From: Mycoemilia scoparia
Lineage: Eukaryota; Kickxellomycota; Kickxellomycetes; Kickxellales; Kickxellaceae
Assembly: GCA_027575805.1 (NCBI GenBank)
Contig: JANBPU010000049.1
Coordinates: 31,050 to 95,049, forward strand
DNA length: 64,000 nt
Reading direction: 5' to 3'
A model generated the notes under the pieces. That model made no database searches, was not told where the DNA came from, and saw nothing but the letters and a program-made list of their open reading frames with translations. Positions 24,328 through 36,834 of the stretch are shown here, one piece after another. Numbering within the stretch: the stretch's first letter is position 1; every line of letters starts with the position of its first letter. Made by a program: the position numbers and the translations under genes.

Positions 24328-26376
24328 CTAAATCCAACCCAATATCGTCCACCATAAAAATCCAGCAGTGGCTATAACGGTAAATATCATTGCTGTCATG
24401 ACAAGCCCGGCCGTTATCCACGACTTTGTCTGAACGAAGGGCATGCTGGCATAGATCGCAACGGATCCAGTCGAGAAAGGTGTCTAAATATCAAATAGTT
24501 AGGAATAGATATACATTAAAGCTGCTGTTAACCACCTCACAGTAAAGTTTCAGATGTAAAACATGATTAGCCACATATGTCTTACCAATACTGCAGATAC
24601 CGAGCTGAATATTGCGAATAGGATAAATGCCAAATGTGGCGAACATCCAAGCTCCTGCGCGGCTGCCAGTAGCGGGCCAGCAAATGCCACCAAGTGGCTA
24701 GTAATAGACGAAAAGAAGTATGTACTAAAGTAGTAGAACAGTGATAGCGACACGCACGCAAATAGTGGCGAGGACCCTTGCAACGTAATAGACATGTAAT
24801 CCCCAAGCCAATGCGTAACACCCAAAGCAGTCAACTGCTCTGCAAGGACAATAAAGCAGGCTAGCCAAAAGAAAGCATCCCACTAATAAACAGCTTATTT
24901 TGTTAGTAAACATAATATTACTACACGCACAATTATAGATATGTTGCATCTAGGTTTATGTGATTCTTACCGCTGAGCTATTCTTTAAAACGTCGTTCCA
25001 TGTGATAATTTCCAGCAAAATAAGAACAACGAGTGCTGTGTACGCTACAACTGTCGAGTTGATTCCAAATATCGGAGTTCCAATCCACAAAGTCAGACAC
25101 AGGAATAACACCAAGCACAATTGCTATTTGTTTTGAAAGACACAAAGAAAGATTTGTATAAGGCACACCGTCACTTGTGGAATTTCTTTACCTGGACAAT
25201 TAAAATTTGGTACTTACAATTTCTTTTGATGTCACGGACCCAAGCTCCTGGAGTTGATCCGATACTTTGTATTGCAGCTCATAAACGGACATGGATGGCT
25301 TGTGGTATTGGTGCAACACAAGCGGTGTCAGAGCGGCAATAAGCAGAACAGGGACAATGGCACCTACTAGCCACTCAATAAAAGTCACTTCAAAGTCGAA
25401 TATCTCTGTGACTTTACTCGCCAGTAGCGGATTTCCGGCCATTCCAGTTATGTAGAGCGCCGAGCTGATGACATTGGTGTATGCAGAGCTCATGACAAGG
25501 AACCCGCCCACAGAGTTGGATCTGGGCGAGTTGTCGAGCTCAAGAGTGGTGATGACAGAGTTGACTATCGGGTATATTATGCCTCCGCCTCGAGCAGTGT
25601 TGGAGGGTATGAATGCGGCTAGGCAAATTTCGGAAATAGTAATGGCATAGGCTATACCCAGCAGTGAGCCACCCAGCGAGGATATCAGCCAGAGCGAAAT
25701 GCGCTTTCCTAGGCCAGATACCTCGACGGCCTTTCCAATATGGAATGCAGTGAAGACGAGCCAAGGCACGTTTTCTGAAAATCCTGAGGTTGCGACATCA
25801 AAAGCGCCTCCTATAGGGTCGCATTGATAGTGGGAAAGCTGGCCCTCCGAATTGTGCCACTCATGGCGACACATTGAGCAATCGATCTTTTCGCCGTCTT
25901 CGGTGGTACACTGGAAACTCCCGGTCAAGGTCAGAACGGCTATTGCCAGAGCCAGCAATGTCGAAAGGCTGTATCGACATACGAACAACCCCGATATCAC
26001 ACTATTCTCCACCGTTTCGTTTAATAAAAAGAGAAATCGTTGTTAGTAATCAGTGGTGTTTTTGGGTCACGCAGGGATAACTCTCGCACCGTGGTTATTT
26101 GCGTTTGTTACTGATAAGCCACATAAGAAACAAATAATATGGCTGACCTATCACTCATAGATAGGCATGCATACAAAGAAACCCAATTTAATACAATGTA
26201 CTTACCCGGAGAAGACGGCTAGAAGGTGGATTGCGGCGGGGGTAAGGCCATCTGGAGGAGATATCGGCCATATGACCGCCACGAGTATCAGTGAAGGTAA
26301 CAAAGTAACAAGTGGGTGAATGCCCCACACAGCGGCCAGATTGTTCCTTAGTTTTTCGACAAATGCTTCATGTATA

Positions 26377-26407
<31 letters not shown>

Positions 26408-26705
26408 TTCAAATGTAGCCGAATAAATGGACTGAGATTCTGGATTTTATATTGAAAAATTGCAAGAATCAATGCTTACATGGTGTTGTAGGATCATCGT
26501 CGTTTTTCATAAACACCGACGATAATGATGATGAGGACGACGACGATGTTGATGATAATAACGGGTCTAAAGGCGGAGAAGCTGCCAGCAGCGATGATCT
26601 ATCAGAAGCATAGGCATGCATATTGGAATCTACGCTTCCATAGTTGAGGTCGTTGGCGATGGGAATGTGTACTGGGGTGTCTTGCTTAGCGAATGGCTTG
26701 GACAT
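24328..26705 (-). CDS. DASS-family dicarboxylate carrier, CitT/DiT1 (2-oxoglutarate/malate translocator) type
   Basis: Exons are complement(24328..24483, 24586..24882, 24971..25123, 25218..26001, 26206..26365, 26480..26705), 591 aa. A polar tail of about 75 residues (Ser-rich, then MKNDDDP) precedes a membrane domain of roughly 12 spans. The best-fitting relatives, from memory, are plastid DiT1 and bacterial CitT-group antiporters. Shared marks are the opening PPDGLTPAAIHLLAVFSG, GFSENVPWLVFTAF, GLGKRISLWLI, the substrate-site motif PSNTARGGGIIYPI, and the C-terminal LTPFSTGSVAIY ... WWTILGW. These exchange di- or tricarboxylates across membranes. It differs from the yeast Pho87/Pho90 type, as no SPX domain is present. 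Exon 3 carries four cysteines (CTTEDGEKIDCSMC, then a later QCDP) in a loop. The intron 1 acceptor follows a (CT)n(GT)n tract and is AAG. Confidence 0.85.
26380..26409. repeat. (CA)n(GA)n microsatellite inside intron 1 of the DASS carrier
   Basis: On the coding strand it reads (CT)n(GT)n immediately before the exon 2 acceptor, where it serves as the polypyrimidine-like tract. Confidence 0.75.
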
Positions 26706-28077
26706 AACATGGATGGGCAGAAATGTATAATTATAATATAATGTTGTAGTCTATGTTGAAGAAAAATAGAGAAAAGATAAAGGTGAGACATATGTTAACT
26801 AGGGTGGTCGATCAATATAAGATCCAGATACCCCCGACTCGGCCAGTTTTTGCAACAGCAGTAAATAGTAGCAGTGGCAGAAGCACTGTGCGCCTAAGGA
26901 GCATAGGAAAATGTGAAGTTAACAAGGGAAAACTGCATGTGTAGTTAAAACTGGCCAGCGATCAGTTGAACGGGGGCAGGAGGGGGAAAAGTGCCACTGG
27001 AATGTAAATCCCTTTGGTGAGGTTCCCATGTCGATAGCCTGTCATCCAAGGGTATATTTTTTTGGTCAACCAGAAGGCGCAGATCACTATGAATATAAAG
27101 CATGATGAGTCTTAAGCTACACATGATCGAATTGGAAGGAGGTTCGGGGCTCCTGATGCTGGTCATTGGACCCATCATGGCCTCCTGAGCAGTGCGACCA
27201 CTAATGCTCCTTGCAAGCCCCTTGAGAATGCTCATATCGGCTCTAGTAATTTTAATCTATCCATGTTTGTAATCTCAAATATTTCATTCACACCTGAATA
27301 TTTGCCTTCATTAAATCTCAAGTCATGGGTACTCAGCACTATCATCTCAGGCTGACCCATTCTTATCTAATAAAGAAGAGCTACTCATCAAGTCTTTGAT
27401 CTCTTGATTTTTATCTCATTGTTTCATGTTCTTCTAAAGGATTGCATAGCATGGTGGCGGGTTATATGATCAAGCTTCGCTAATGAGCAGCAATAAAATA
27501 ACTGTGGAGGTCCTGGCCAAAGTTACGTTTTATGATTAAACAGCATCAATTCTGATTATAACACAGACATAATCATTTTAGTTAGGGTAGTTATACTGTG
27601 TTTGATATTTTTTGATCGTTACTTTTGAGAACTAATTTTTTAAAAATTTTGCATGATTTTTAGTTATCTAAAATGCAGCTCTCTGTTGGCTGCCTGCCCC
27701 AGTCAATTCTGTGGGCATGCGTGTATGGAGGCACAGAGTCAGCTATTTTCAAGTACAATCTATGAAGTTTATTTGTAAAGTCAGTCGGGTCTTCGTTTTG
27801 CCTGCACCCACCAAAGTCACGAGCCCTGCTGCGGTGAAGATTGCACCATAATAGCGGAGCTCATAAAATAAATTTTAAAACAACCTGGCTATTCCTGGGT
27901 GACTATACCATATGTTTATTACAAAGTAAACACTTTGTTCTCTCTAGCCTTGAAGGTTATATATCAGCTCCATCGTTTATTCTCTGTGGCCACTCTTGCC
28001 ATTTTCTAGATTGATTGCTCTAGCCTACCAATATCCTGCCTACTTACCTATAATATAAAGTGCATTACACTACTACA
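26706..28077. other. Intergenic between the DASS carrier and RAD52
   Basis: A 1.37-kb divergent spacer. It contains one 96-codon minus-strand frame at 26945-27235, listed separately with low confidence. The RAD52-proximal end should hold its promoter. I see no inverted-repeat element. Confidence 0.45.
26945..27235 (-). CDS. Hypothetical small protein (doubtful)
   Basis: A 96-codon open frame starting MSILKGLARSISGR, which could be a mitochondrial presequence (basic and Ser-rich with no early acids). No family is recognised. An overlapping alternative frame on the same strand (about 27107 down to 26965) reads FIFIVICAFWLTKKIYPW and could be a spliced membrane segment, but I find no good donor to join them. 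It may be nothing. Confidence 0.15.
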   Translation of the reverse strand: MSILKGLARSISGRTAQEAMMGPMTSIRSPEPPSNSIMCSLRLIMLYIHSDLRLLVDQKNIPLDDRLSTWEPHQRDLHSSGTFPPPAPVQLIAGQF

Positions 28078-29983
28078 ATGCTTTCTGATCAAACCTATCA
28101 AAGCCAAAATCCACTGCCCCAGAATGGTGCAACCCAGACCAATGGTTTCGTGAGCGCCAATTCTCGCGAATACACCTACGAAGAGTTCGACACCCTTCAA
28201 ACCGAGCTCAAGAAGCAACTAGGTCCGGAAAACATTAACACTCGTTCTGGGCCTGGTGGCTCTCGTCTATCGTATATCGAGGGCTGTAAAGTAATCAACC
28301 TTGCAAATGAGCTGTTTGGATTCAATGGGTGGTCTTCACAGATCCAGAACATGACTGTTGACTTTCTGGATTACGAGAACGGTACCTACAACATTGGTGT
28401 GTCATGTGTGGTCAGAGTGACACTAAGGGATGGAACATTCCATGAAGATGTCGGGTACGGGATGATAGAGAAGGTCAAGTCTAAAGCCCAGGGCCTAGAG
28501 AAATCAAGAAAGGAAGCTGCAACTGATGCATTGAAGAGAGCCTTCAGAGGATTTGGTAACGCTATGGGCAATTGCCTCTACAACAAAAATTATTTGAAAA
28601 TCGTGGGCAAATACAAGAAAGAGATGGCAAGTATAACAATCTCAGTTTTTGTACTGCCCACTGCTTTGGAATATATCATTTGTGTAGACTAATGGCGAAT
28701 TTGGGATTTTGGATATTTAGCCCGTTATAACAGAGCAGGATATTTATCGCTCAAGCAGGGTCAAGGGTATTCACAGGAAAGGGTATCGCTATCAAGCAGA
28801 CTCTACGCCAAGCAGCACAAGCACGAGTAACAAATCGAACCAATCTACTGGCAATGGTAAGCCTATGATGTTAGGACAACAAATATTTCATTGCGCTTTA
28901 TGTATTGTTGTTTATTCCATCTGCAATTTGTTTGCTTTAAATAGCAAAAAAGAAAGATTCTGAAGCAGGATATAAAGGGAAAGCAGAAATTGACGATGAG
29001 ATCGAAAGTAGTGAGTATAGATAGCAATAAGATTTCAGGAACTGACAGAAAATATTGGCATCAAACAATTTATATGAAAATTCTTGCTAACGTAGTTCAA
29101 GATGACTTGGAGCTTGACGATTTTATGGACGACCTTGAATTTGAAGACCCCGATGTTGGTCGACCTATCATCAGCGAAAGTCCAAATGTTACCCAGCTGT
29201 AAGTGCCTTGAATTTTTTGCTCACTGTTTTTCATTCCACATACAAAGTTCAGAAGATGCGAATTTTTATATTCTCGTGTCTTCGGGTTAACCGTTTATAC
29301 AAAAAATGTAGGCAGAACCAAAATCATAAAGACGGATCATCTGCTCAGTATGGCTCGTCTGTGGCATCAACCCCTCAGCGCCCACCTGTTCCAAACTACG
29401 CGCAGAATACGCCCACAAACACTGTTAGGTTTGGCGGGGGACCTTGCTCGAATGTGGGGATGACTCCAGGTAGTGGTAACAGAAGTATGGCTACGCCGGC
29501 CACACCCACTGCAGGAAATAATGCGAACTCCAGTGGTAACAATCAAGGATCAGCTAGGGCATTGAAATTTTCTGATTCAACCCCCACAGCAAGAATGAGA
29601 GGCAATTCCAATGTCAGTGTACATAGCACACCGAACTCAAGAGGGTCGAATGCCAGCCACTCCAACAAGCCACAGCACCCAGCTTCATCGCCTGGACAGA
29701 GATCGTTTGCTGATGCCGTGCCCATCAACACCAGTCGTAACAATGGCTCTTTAACGTAAATAACTTCATCTATCTAAGTTTATTTGGTTTTCAGTACTGT
29801 GCTTTGGCATTCGCCTTTAAAACTTGCGATCACTATTATCCAAACCAAGATATACTAGTGATTTTATTTGATTTACATGTACAAATGTCTGTTGTATTTA
29901 TATGTAGCCGACGCAATTCAACACCAGGCGTTGATGAAGAGGGAAATATAGTAGACGTCCAAATGAAGAGACAGAAAACCTAG
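28078..29983 (+). CDS. RAD52: DNA recombination mediator Rad52
   Basis: Exons are 28078..28626, 28721..28856, 28945..29007, 29096..29198, 29312..29755 and 29908..29983, 456 aa. It is a nuclear protein that anneals single strands and loads Rad51 in homologous recombination. The N-terminal half holds the conserved ring-forming DNA-binding domain: LGPENINTRSGPGGSRLSYIEG, NLANELFGFNGWSS, FHEDVGYGMIEKVKSKAQGLEKSRKEA, DALKRAFRGFGNAMGNCLY. The C-terminal half is acidic, then Ser/Asn/Thr/Pro-rich and low complexity, ending in a basic KRQKT that may serve nuclear import. Yeast Rad52 is 471 aa. Intron 1 begins with GC (ATG|GCAAGTA); the nearest GT site leads to an early stop. The start is the ATG at 28078; the frame extends a little upstream without ATG. 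Confidence 0.95.
28627..28720 (+). other. GC-AG intron (RAD52 intron 1)
   Basis: The donor is ATG|GCAAGTATA and the acceptor is ATTTAG. Phase 0 joining gives KKEM-PVITEQDIYR. The alternative GT two codons downstream shifts frame into a stop. Confidence 0.8.
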
Positions 29984-31567
29984 CCATATATGCATGGCTT
30001 CGGTCAAGCAAACAGCCAAACAGTTTTTGATGTTCGTTATTATGGTTACCACAAAGATATGTGTGTGTGTGTGTATATGTATATGTAACATTTATCAAGA
30101 GTATTATAACATGTAAAATTTGTAGTATTGTTTGCACGAGTTTTTCTCCCTATTATTTACCAGTGTTTTATTAGAATCAGTCAAATTTAATTGCAAAGGT
30201 CTTAAACATCGCTTTAGATAACATAGTAGGAAAATAACAGAGCAAGCTTTTATTGATGAGCAGGGCCAATGTAAGATTTTTTATACCAACTTATACGCCA
30301 ATACTGGTGTTTTTCGGTCAATGATGGGGGCAAACTGGACATGGCGTAAATCATTATTGATGAAAGCAAGTCACAAATTTCCCAATGACAAAGGCATGGG
30401 AATGTTTTCCTATCCGTGTGTGGTACAAAATGCAAATTTAATGTGGTGGCCTGGATGAAGGGGGGAGCCATATGATTCAGAATCCTATTGAAGGATGAGC
30501 TGAAAAGGAAATATTGAGAGAGAATTTTACAGGATCTGCAGACAGCATTTGGCATTACGCTTTTCCGATCAATTAACTAACACCAGGTGGTGCTTTTTAT
30601 ACGAGAGAGGCATCTGTGTGTAGCAGCTGCGTTTGCCTGTCTGTCTGCGGATCACTTTTGTACTGGCATCCGGGAACCGGAACTTGGTGACAAGAAAGCC
30701 ACAGCCATGTTATTTTTGTATGTTCACTTGCTTCATTGGGCTGGTAGTACTGGTAAATCTACGCTAATAGCAATTTGCTTCTGGGCCATGCCTTTTTAAG
30801 ACTCAATGCAAGTGGAAGGACGAAACCCCACGCGGGATTTGGCTTAGGACAGCATTTTGGCCATACAAAGTTGTGATGTAATCGACAAGATTTTCTAGTA
30901 GCAGCGACAGCTGCAGTGACAACAGAGAAGCATGGTATGAAGATTGGCTTGGTAGAAGTGATGGCCACCAGTGGGTCAAAGAAGCTAAGGTAAGAAAAGC
31001 GCAGGGGAGCCAAATCAACGCGCCATGATGGGCCCACATGACCATGAATAAGATCCCTTCTGGGCTCTCCTTGCCTATCACTGGTGGCTGCCACTCAGGT
31101 TCCATTAGTACCCAATTCCTGCATAGCTGCTATTGATAACAATTGCAAAGTTCTTTTGATGCCTTTGGAATGAGTTTAGCCGGGACGTGCACCACCGCAG
31201 CATCTTTATTGGCGACGCCTTGTGCCCACACAAATATTACAAAACTGAATAGAAAAAGACTCTGGAACAAAAAGAGGCTCCCAATGGTGCTATGCTTTTT
31301 GTTTTGCAAATGCGGATCGGAATCTCTGTTTTTTGTATGTAAGATAGTTTTGGTTAGTGACACATTGACGTATATAGTCGCATTAACTCGCCCTCATTTC
31401 AGCTCGCTTGACTGCCTCGCTTCCACTACTATTTTATCTTGCTATCACCAAACCCGGTACACAGCCATTGTTTTTCTCCTTCTTTTTTGTTCCTATCTAG
31501 CCAGCCAGCACCTTTACTCTTTACAATCATTTATACTTATTTATCTGAGCTCTCTTGTCTTTAAAAG
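29984..31567. other. Long intergenic region, no gene supported
   Basis: A 1.58-kb spacer with (GT)n near 30059-30074. Minus-strand frames at 30250-30555, 30759-31105 and 31130-31363 lack recognisable domains and overlap each other in different frames. The last about 150 bp (about 31395-31565) are pyrimidine-rich and probably form the promoter and leader of the VAP gene. Confidence 0.45.
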
Positions 31568-33044
31568 ATGGCCACATGTATGCCTCTCATGCGCATAACC
31601 CCTTCTGAGTTCCAGTTTGAAGGTATGTGTATGTGTGTGACTGCTATGGTTGGAGCTGGCAAACCGCAGTCACACCGCAAGATCGCAAACACCCTATACT
31701 ACACCCTCACTTTTGACTAGAGCACATCCCTAACTCGTGCCCATCATGCTTGTCTGGTGCTGTTTTTGTATAGAGAATGGCAAGCCTGGTAGATACATCA
31801 GTAGGCTAAAGCTTATAAATCTACGCGAGAAGCCGGTTGCGTTTAAGTTAAAGACGAACCAACCAAGGATGTTTACTGTAAAGCCCGTGATGGGGGCCCT
31901 CATGAACAAGGGAGATTCCATCAGTATCATCGGTATGTATTTTGTTTGTGGTTTATTTTCACAGCACGGTGTAAATGTTTGCTCTGCTTAACAAGTCAGC
32001 CACTTGTACTATTGCGTATGTGTATATGCGCGCCCTTGTCTGCAAATGATAGTAAAATCCTCGGAACATGTTGCCGAGAGCGCCAGGTTCCTCATCCAAA
32101 CTGTCTTGCTTGGTCAAGAGGAGGCCCAGACGCTCAGTCTTTCCTATGTAAGTTGGTATATATCCTTACAGGTATTGAGTATAGAGCTGGTTCTGGCGGC
32201 TATGTCGCTCTAATGCAGCTTAATATGTAATCGTACGCATGTGTATATGGGTGTGTGTGTATGTGAACATGTATGTACATGTATTGACTGTTTTCCATTG
32301 GCATTTTTGACTTAGTGGGGGAGCGTGGATAAAGAACGAATAATGGAGGACATCATAGGCTGCAAATTGCTTCCTCACAGTGAGACAAGAGATATTAGAG
32401 GTTCTAACGTTGCTACTAGGAGACGCTCTTCTGGATCTTCTGTCTCATCATATTCTTCTATAACGTCCACGACATCTTCAACATCTACACTCAGTGGCTC
32501 TCATAAACCGAGCACATACAACATTTCTGGTTTAAGCACTCTAACTGCAGATAGTTCAAGGCAAAGTGACAAGGTACAGTCTCAATGATAAGCCATACAT
32601 TTTTGGCCCTTTGGTGATTTGTAGTAATCTGTGTAATGTAAAAGCGATGGTGTACTGATAAATGCCACCTTTGTGCCGATCTATCGATCTCCTTGATCTG
32701 GCAAATATACTGTGTAGGCAAATGGCACATCCACAGCCTCTACCAACCACGATCGGAATCACGTTGACTCCATGTCTCCTTTGCAGGTAATTACGTCCAG
32801 CAGCTTTAACACGTTTATTCATATACGCCTCTGTTCCCCCTAAAGTATGCATCTTTGCAACATTATGTATGTACTAAGCGTTCGATGTTTTTTTGCATCG
32901 TTGTAGATGGTTGCCAGGGTTTACAAATTCTTACCCACAATAAACAATACCAAGGGAGTATCTCAAAGGGATATCCTATACTTTTTTATGGCCTTCTTTG
33001 CTTTGAGCTTCATATACCCATTGATGAGATCCTGGATATTCTAA
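31568..33044 (+). CDS. SCS2: VAP-family ER membrane protein (Scs2-like)
   Basis: Exons are 31568..31622, 31774..31932, 32053..32147, 32316..32573, 32718..32786 and 32907..33044, 257 aa. The N-terminal MSP domain (residues 1-115) shows ITPSEFQFE, LKLINLREKPVAFKLKTNQP and FTVKPVMGALMNKGDSISI, the surface that binds FFAT motifs of lipid-transfer proteins. A Ser/Thr-rich linker (about 120-215) leads to a C-terminal anchor (FFMAFFALSFIYPLMRSWIF), so the protein is tail-anchored in the ER and forms contact sites. Length matches yeast Scs2 (244 aa). All five acceptors are TAG. The start is chosen because exon 1 supplies the first strand of the MSP fold. Confidence 0.9.
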
Positions 33045-33615
33045 TTTTTTTCGCACTTTCAATACTTCTTCCCCAATTTCCCTTCTCGTTCTCTACACGG
33101 CTATATTCTTTACTATTATCATAATTGACAATATTGTAGAACATTGTATAACAGCGCATGGCACTGACAATATCGTCTTGTTAAAAGAGCTGTAGCTATA
33201 CGGATATATGTATATTGCTGCAGCTCTTTCACAAATGCCAATCGATCGCATCTATTTTGCTTCATATACCACTACTGTTTGACCACCTATACACCTGTAC
33301 TTTTTAACCTTTAATATTTCTCATTTATAATCCAACCAAATATAACACACTATCAATTTCATATCTATTACTTGACCAAATGGGTAATAATTTTGAAGGG
33401 TGAAAGTTTACTAGTAAAACTGGACATCCATTTAGTTGCGATTGTGCCTATAATCATTGGTCCCCAAAATTCACCCTTCAAAGATTATGATCCAAATGGA
33501 ATTAATAACGAAATCAAAATTACTCAACAGAATACATCATACATAAATAGGTTTATTCCCAAAATAACTTAAATGTGCGTGTGTGAGTGGGTGTATGTTG
33601 TGAGAACCTAGTAGC
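33045..33615. other. Intergenic spacer with an inverted-repeat element
   Basis: The spacer between the convergent VAP and EMC6 genes. It holds the element at 33377-33499. Confidence 0.5.
33377..33499. mobile_element. MITE-like element, subfamily B, copy 1
   Basis: A 123-bp element. The left terminus CAAATGGGTAATAATTTTGA continues into AGGG. The right terminus is its near inverted copy (CCCTTCAAAGATTATGATCC, then AAATGG). The inner part TTTACTAGTAAAACTGGACA is shared with the copy at 63784. There is no coding capacity. Confidence 0.8.
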
Positions 33616-33948
33616 TTAGTCATAAATATGAACCACTGCATAAATGAGCGTCCATACTAAAATATACGAAAGCAGTCCATTAAATAACGAATCAAGACCC
33701 AATTCTTTAACACCGCTTTTGAAATACTTCTTTGGTTGGCCGTTGCATTTAGCTCCAATGATGAGTGCAGTTATAAGCACCCATGCGAGTCCAAAAAATA
33801 TGAATCCGTTGTATCCCTTTAATCCAAGAATTCCGGCTGCTGATCCGGCCACCCATGTCGTTAATGTGTGTGTGTTGGAAAGAACTAGATTGTTAGTCTG
33901 GACAGTTGGCTCATAGTATACCGACGTTTGCTTGGGTTTTTCTGTCAT
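33616..33948 (-). CDS. EMC6: ER membrane protein complex subunit 6 (EMC6)
   Basis: A single exon, 110 aa, the usual EMC6 length. EMC inserts tail-anchored and multipass proteins into the ER membrane. Seen: a polar N-terminus, then NTHTLTTWVAGSAAGILGLKGYNGFIFF, a second hydrophobic span, the KYFKSG turn, and a final span GLLSYILVWTLIYAVVHIYD. The N-terminal half matches the family pattern of N-x-x-x-x-x-x-R/W ... GxAAGILGLxGxxGFxFY. I start at the ATG at 33948; the frame also runs to an upstream ATG at 34020, but the extra 24 residues do not fit the family. Confidence 0.88.
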   Translation of the reverse strand: MTEKPKQTSVYYEPTVQTNNLVLSNTHTLTTWVAGSAAGILGLKGYNGFIFFGLAWVLITALIIGAKCNGQPKKYFKSGVKELGLDSLFNGLLSYILVWTLIYAVVHIYD

Positions 33949-34274
33949 GTTTAAAATGGCTGTTTGTTTATGACTATAAGTGTGTATTTGAGCGCAGTTT
34001 ACTATATTAATAATTAGCAACTGACTTTAATGGCATCACAGTATTTTTGGGAAACCAGTTTATGAAAATGTTATGGGTTAAAGCATCATATTGGTAATGA
34101 CTTCCTTAACAAACTATGTGGCATACAGCTTCCTCCCTAGGAGTAATAAACAGCTTAATCATCTTCCTTAACAAACTACTTTTCAAGTGATACCATATGG
34201 CTAGGATATTCATATATAGTTGTTTGGTTTATTATATGAAAATAAGACTACCAGACTAATCACGCACACATATA
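33949..34274. other. Intergenic, no gene seen
   Basis: The EMC6 promoter side and PRP4 3' region. A 16-bp direct repeat (CTTCCTTAACAAACTA) occurs at 34101 and 34163. Confidence 0.45.
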
Positions 34275-36834
34275 TTATAGGTCAATATCAAGATCTTCGT
34301 TTGCCCATAGCTTGAATGTACGATCAAAGCCAGTTGAAGAGATGAATTGGCCATCTATAAAAAGTTTTTATATAAACATATAGTCTTTAGCATTTGTGTG
34401 ATACACCTGAATTTATGACCAAAAAAATAAAAGCTTTTTTATGACACTTTACCTAGAGATATGTCAAGGCTCATTATTTTTCCATCATGTCCTGGAAGTG
34501 CCTTTATAAGCTTCCATGTATCTGCAGCCCAGATCTTCACCATCCCATCGTACGATGAGCTAGCAAGGTATTGCCCACTGGGATATGAGAGCCCTGTGTT
34601 TGCTCCTTCTATGTGCATTGCGTCTTGCCCGTTGCTCAAGTTCTGTGGCTGTCCGTGGAAGAACTTGACGTCGGATATCAACGAATTGTGGGCAGGAATG
34701 GTGTATATAGTCTTTCTGGCTCGAATGTCGAATACTTTTATTGCATTGTCAGCACCGCCGGTAACAAGCTGATACCTACATTTGAGTAGGAATACATAAT
34801 TTTGGTTAGTAGTTGTAGCCATAGCAGCTGCTTTTGGGCAAGATTTATATGAATATAACAATTCTGTAATTGGAGACATTTTTACCCATTAGGAGACCAA
34901 TCGATTCCATATATTTCTTTGGTATGGCCTTCTAGTACCATGACCCGCCTTCCGGACCTAATGTCCCATACAGATCCAATTGCGTCCAGACCACTAAAAT
35001 TCCGGTTCAATTGCCAAAATATTTGATATAAATGTGTCATGGATATTAAAAGAAACATGTATCCAATAATTTATGAGTATAAAAACTTACCCGCTTGCTG
35101 CTAATGATCCGTCGCATTGGAATTTTATAGTAAACACTTCTTTTGCGTGCCCTTCTTGCAAAAGTAATTCTTTTCCAGTAGCAACATCCCAAAGTCTCCA
35201 ACTTCCATCAAAACTATACCAGGAAAGAAATGATTTAATAATATGAACAAAATCATTATAAAATAGTTACGCTAGCATGGTATGTAACACTGTTCAGCAT
35301 AATTGTTATTACATACCTTGCGCTACCCAGGTATTCTCCTGTTGGATGAAAATCAATATTCGACACTCTTGCTGCGTGTCCTTCTAATGTTGAAATAGGT
35401 ATGTCGCTACAGTATCAGAATGAAACAAGTGAACGGCTATTATGTTAGCTCTGATTTGGTAAAGATCGTGATAGCAAAATAACAAATAAATTCCATATCT
35501 ACCTTTCTAGAGACCAGAGATGAATGTTATTGTCAGCGCCTCCACTAGCCAAGTTGGCAGCGCTAGTATCCAAACCTATGGTAGCTTTTGGGTGGAATGC
35601 CAGCCCACCAACACGATCCGTATGGCCTGTGTAAGAAAACAAGCGCAGCCAATAGTGTTAGAAATCACAGTATTACTACTTTAGCGTGGATATAGAATTG
35701 AGTTCTGGATAAATTATATACCAGATGGCCTTACCTCTTAATGTTTTGATATTCTCGCATTGTGGTGTTTTCCATAGTTTTACCAATCCTGACCATGATC
35801 CGGTTGCAATCATTTTCGAATCTGGAGAAAATGCTACTTTTGAAACTGGTCGTGAATCGCACACTTGCGATCCAAATATTGTGTAATTTTTGAGGCTTTT
35901 ATAAAGATTTTGTCTCTGTGTCTTGAGGGCCTCTAATGGAGCTTTAGAAAGGCTCTGTTGCTGTGCAATGCGGTTTTTGGCTCTCATCAGAGAAAATTTG
36001 GTTATCTGTTTTCTAGATTCAAGAAGTTCAACCGATCCTTCAGTATAGAACTCCTCATCTTCATCCTCTTCGCTTTCTTCGCTCTCACTCTTCAATGTAT
36101 GCAAACATCAGAAAATGGTCAGCAAATGCTGTCAATTAGTATATGTCGTTAGTGCCAATATAGTCAGGCTTACCGTTTTTGACACCTCCATCTGGTCTTT
36201 TTCCTTAGAAGCACGAAGCTGCCTTACAGATAATATATTTCTAAGGCGGTTTCTTCTATCAGCAGCCTATAAATTTTTATAATAACATCAATGTCAAATT
36301 TTTGATTCTAGATATAAAGCATTACTCGATTTTATGGCAGCTATTGACGCAATTTATACATACATCTTCACCAAAAAGACAAATTGGTTCTCCGCATTCT
36401 CGAAGTTTGGCTCTAACATCAACATCTGCTGTAGGAACTGCCAAAGTACGAGCCAATCTTTTTCGCTCCAATTCTTCCAAGACTGCTTGGTGTGATCCCA
36501 TGGATACAGAGGACCCTTCTCCCATTTCATAAATGTTAGCATCATCCAAGTTGGTAGCATCCAGTTCGTCAAGAGTAACGCCGCCCTTAGCGCCACTGCT
36601 CTTTATTGTCCAAACCAAAGAAGAGAGTTAAAATTCCACATATAAATTTAATCGTATATATTGCTTATTTTTTGATTTATATATGTAGTGTGGCGAAGTT
36701 AAAAGATGGCTTACCTGCTCTTCCTGCTCCTCCTTTCTTTTCCTCTTTGCATTTTCTACCGCTTGTTGCTCTAACGATCCAAAGTGGATCCTTGTGCTTG
36801 ATCCGGCATTTCCTCCATTTGATCCAGGATTCAT
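34275..36834 (-). CDS. PRP4: U4/U6 snRNP component Prp4 (WD40, SFM domain)
   Basis: Exons are complement(34275..34354, 34453..34775, 34886..34993, 35091..35213, 35317..35406, 35503..35626, 35735..36089, 36174..36266, 36364..36600, 36715..36834), 550 aa. This is the most finely split gene in the window. The splicing-factor motif (SFM) region lies at about 85-130: [35 protein letters not shown] then DRRNRLR. An acidic stretch ([13 protein letters not shown]) and a helical segment precede seven WD40 repeats, with GH...WD-type ends ([55 protein letters not shown]). It acts with Prp3 in the U4/U6.U5 tri-snRNP in the nucleus. Human PRPF4 is 522 aa. Confidence 0.94.

Noticed and set aside
30759..31363. 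Overlapping minus-strand frames of 77-111 codons
   Set aside because: They overlap in different frames, lack recognised motifs and lie in the spacer before the VAP gene.
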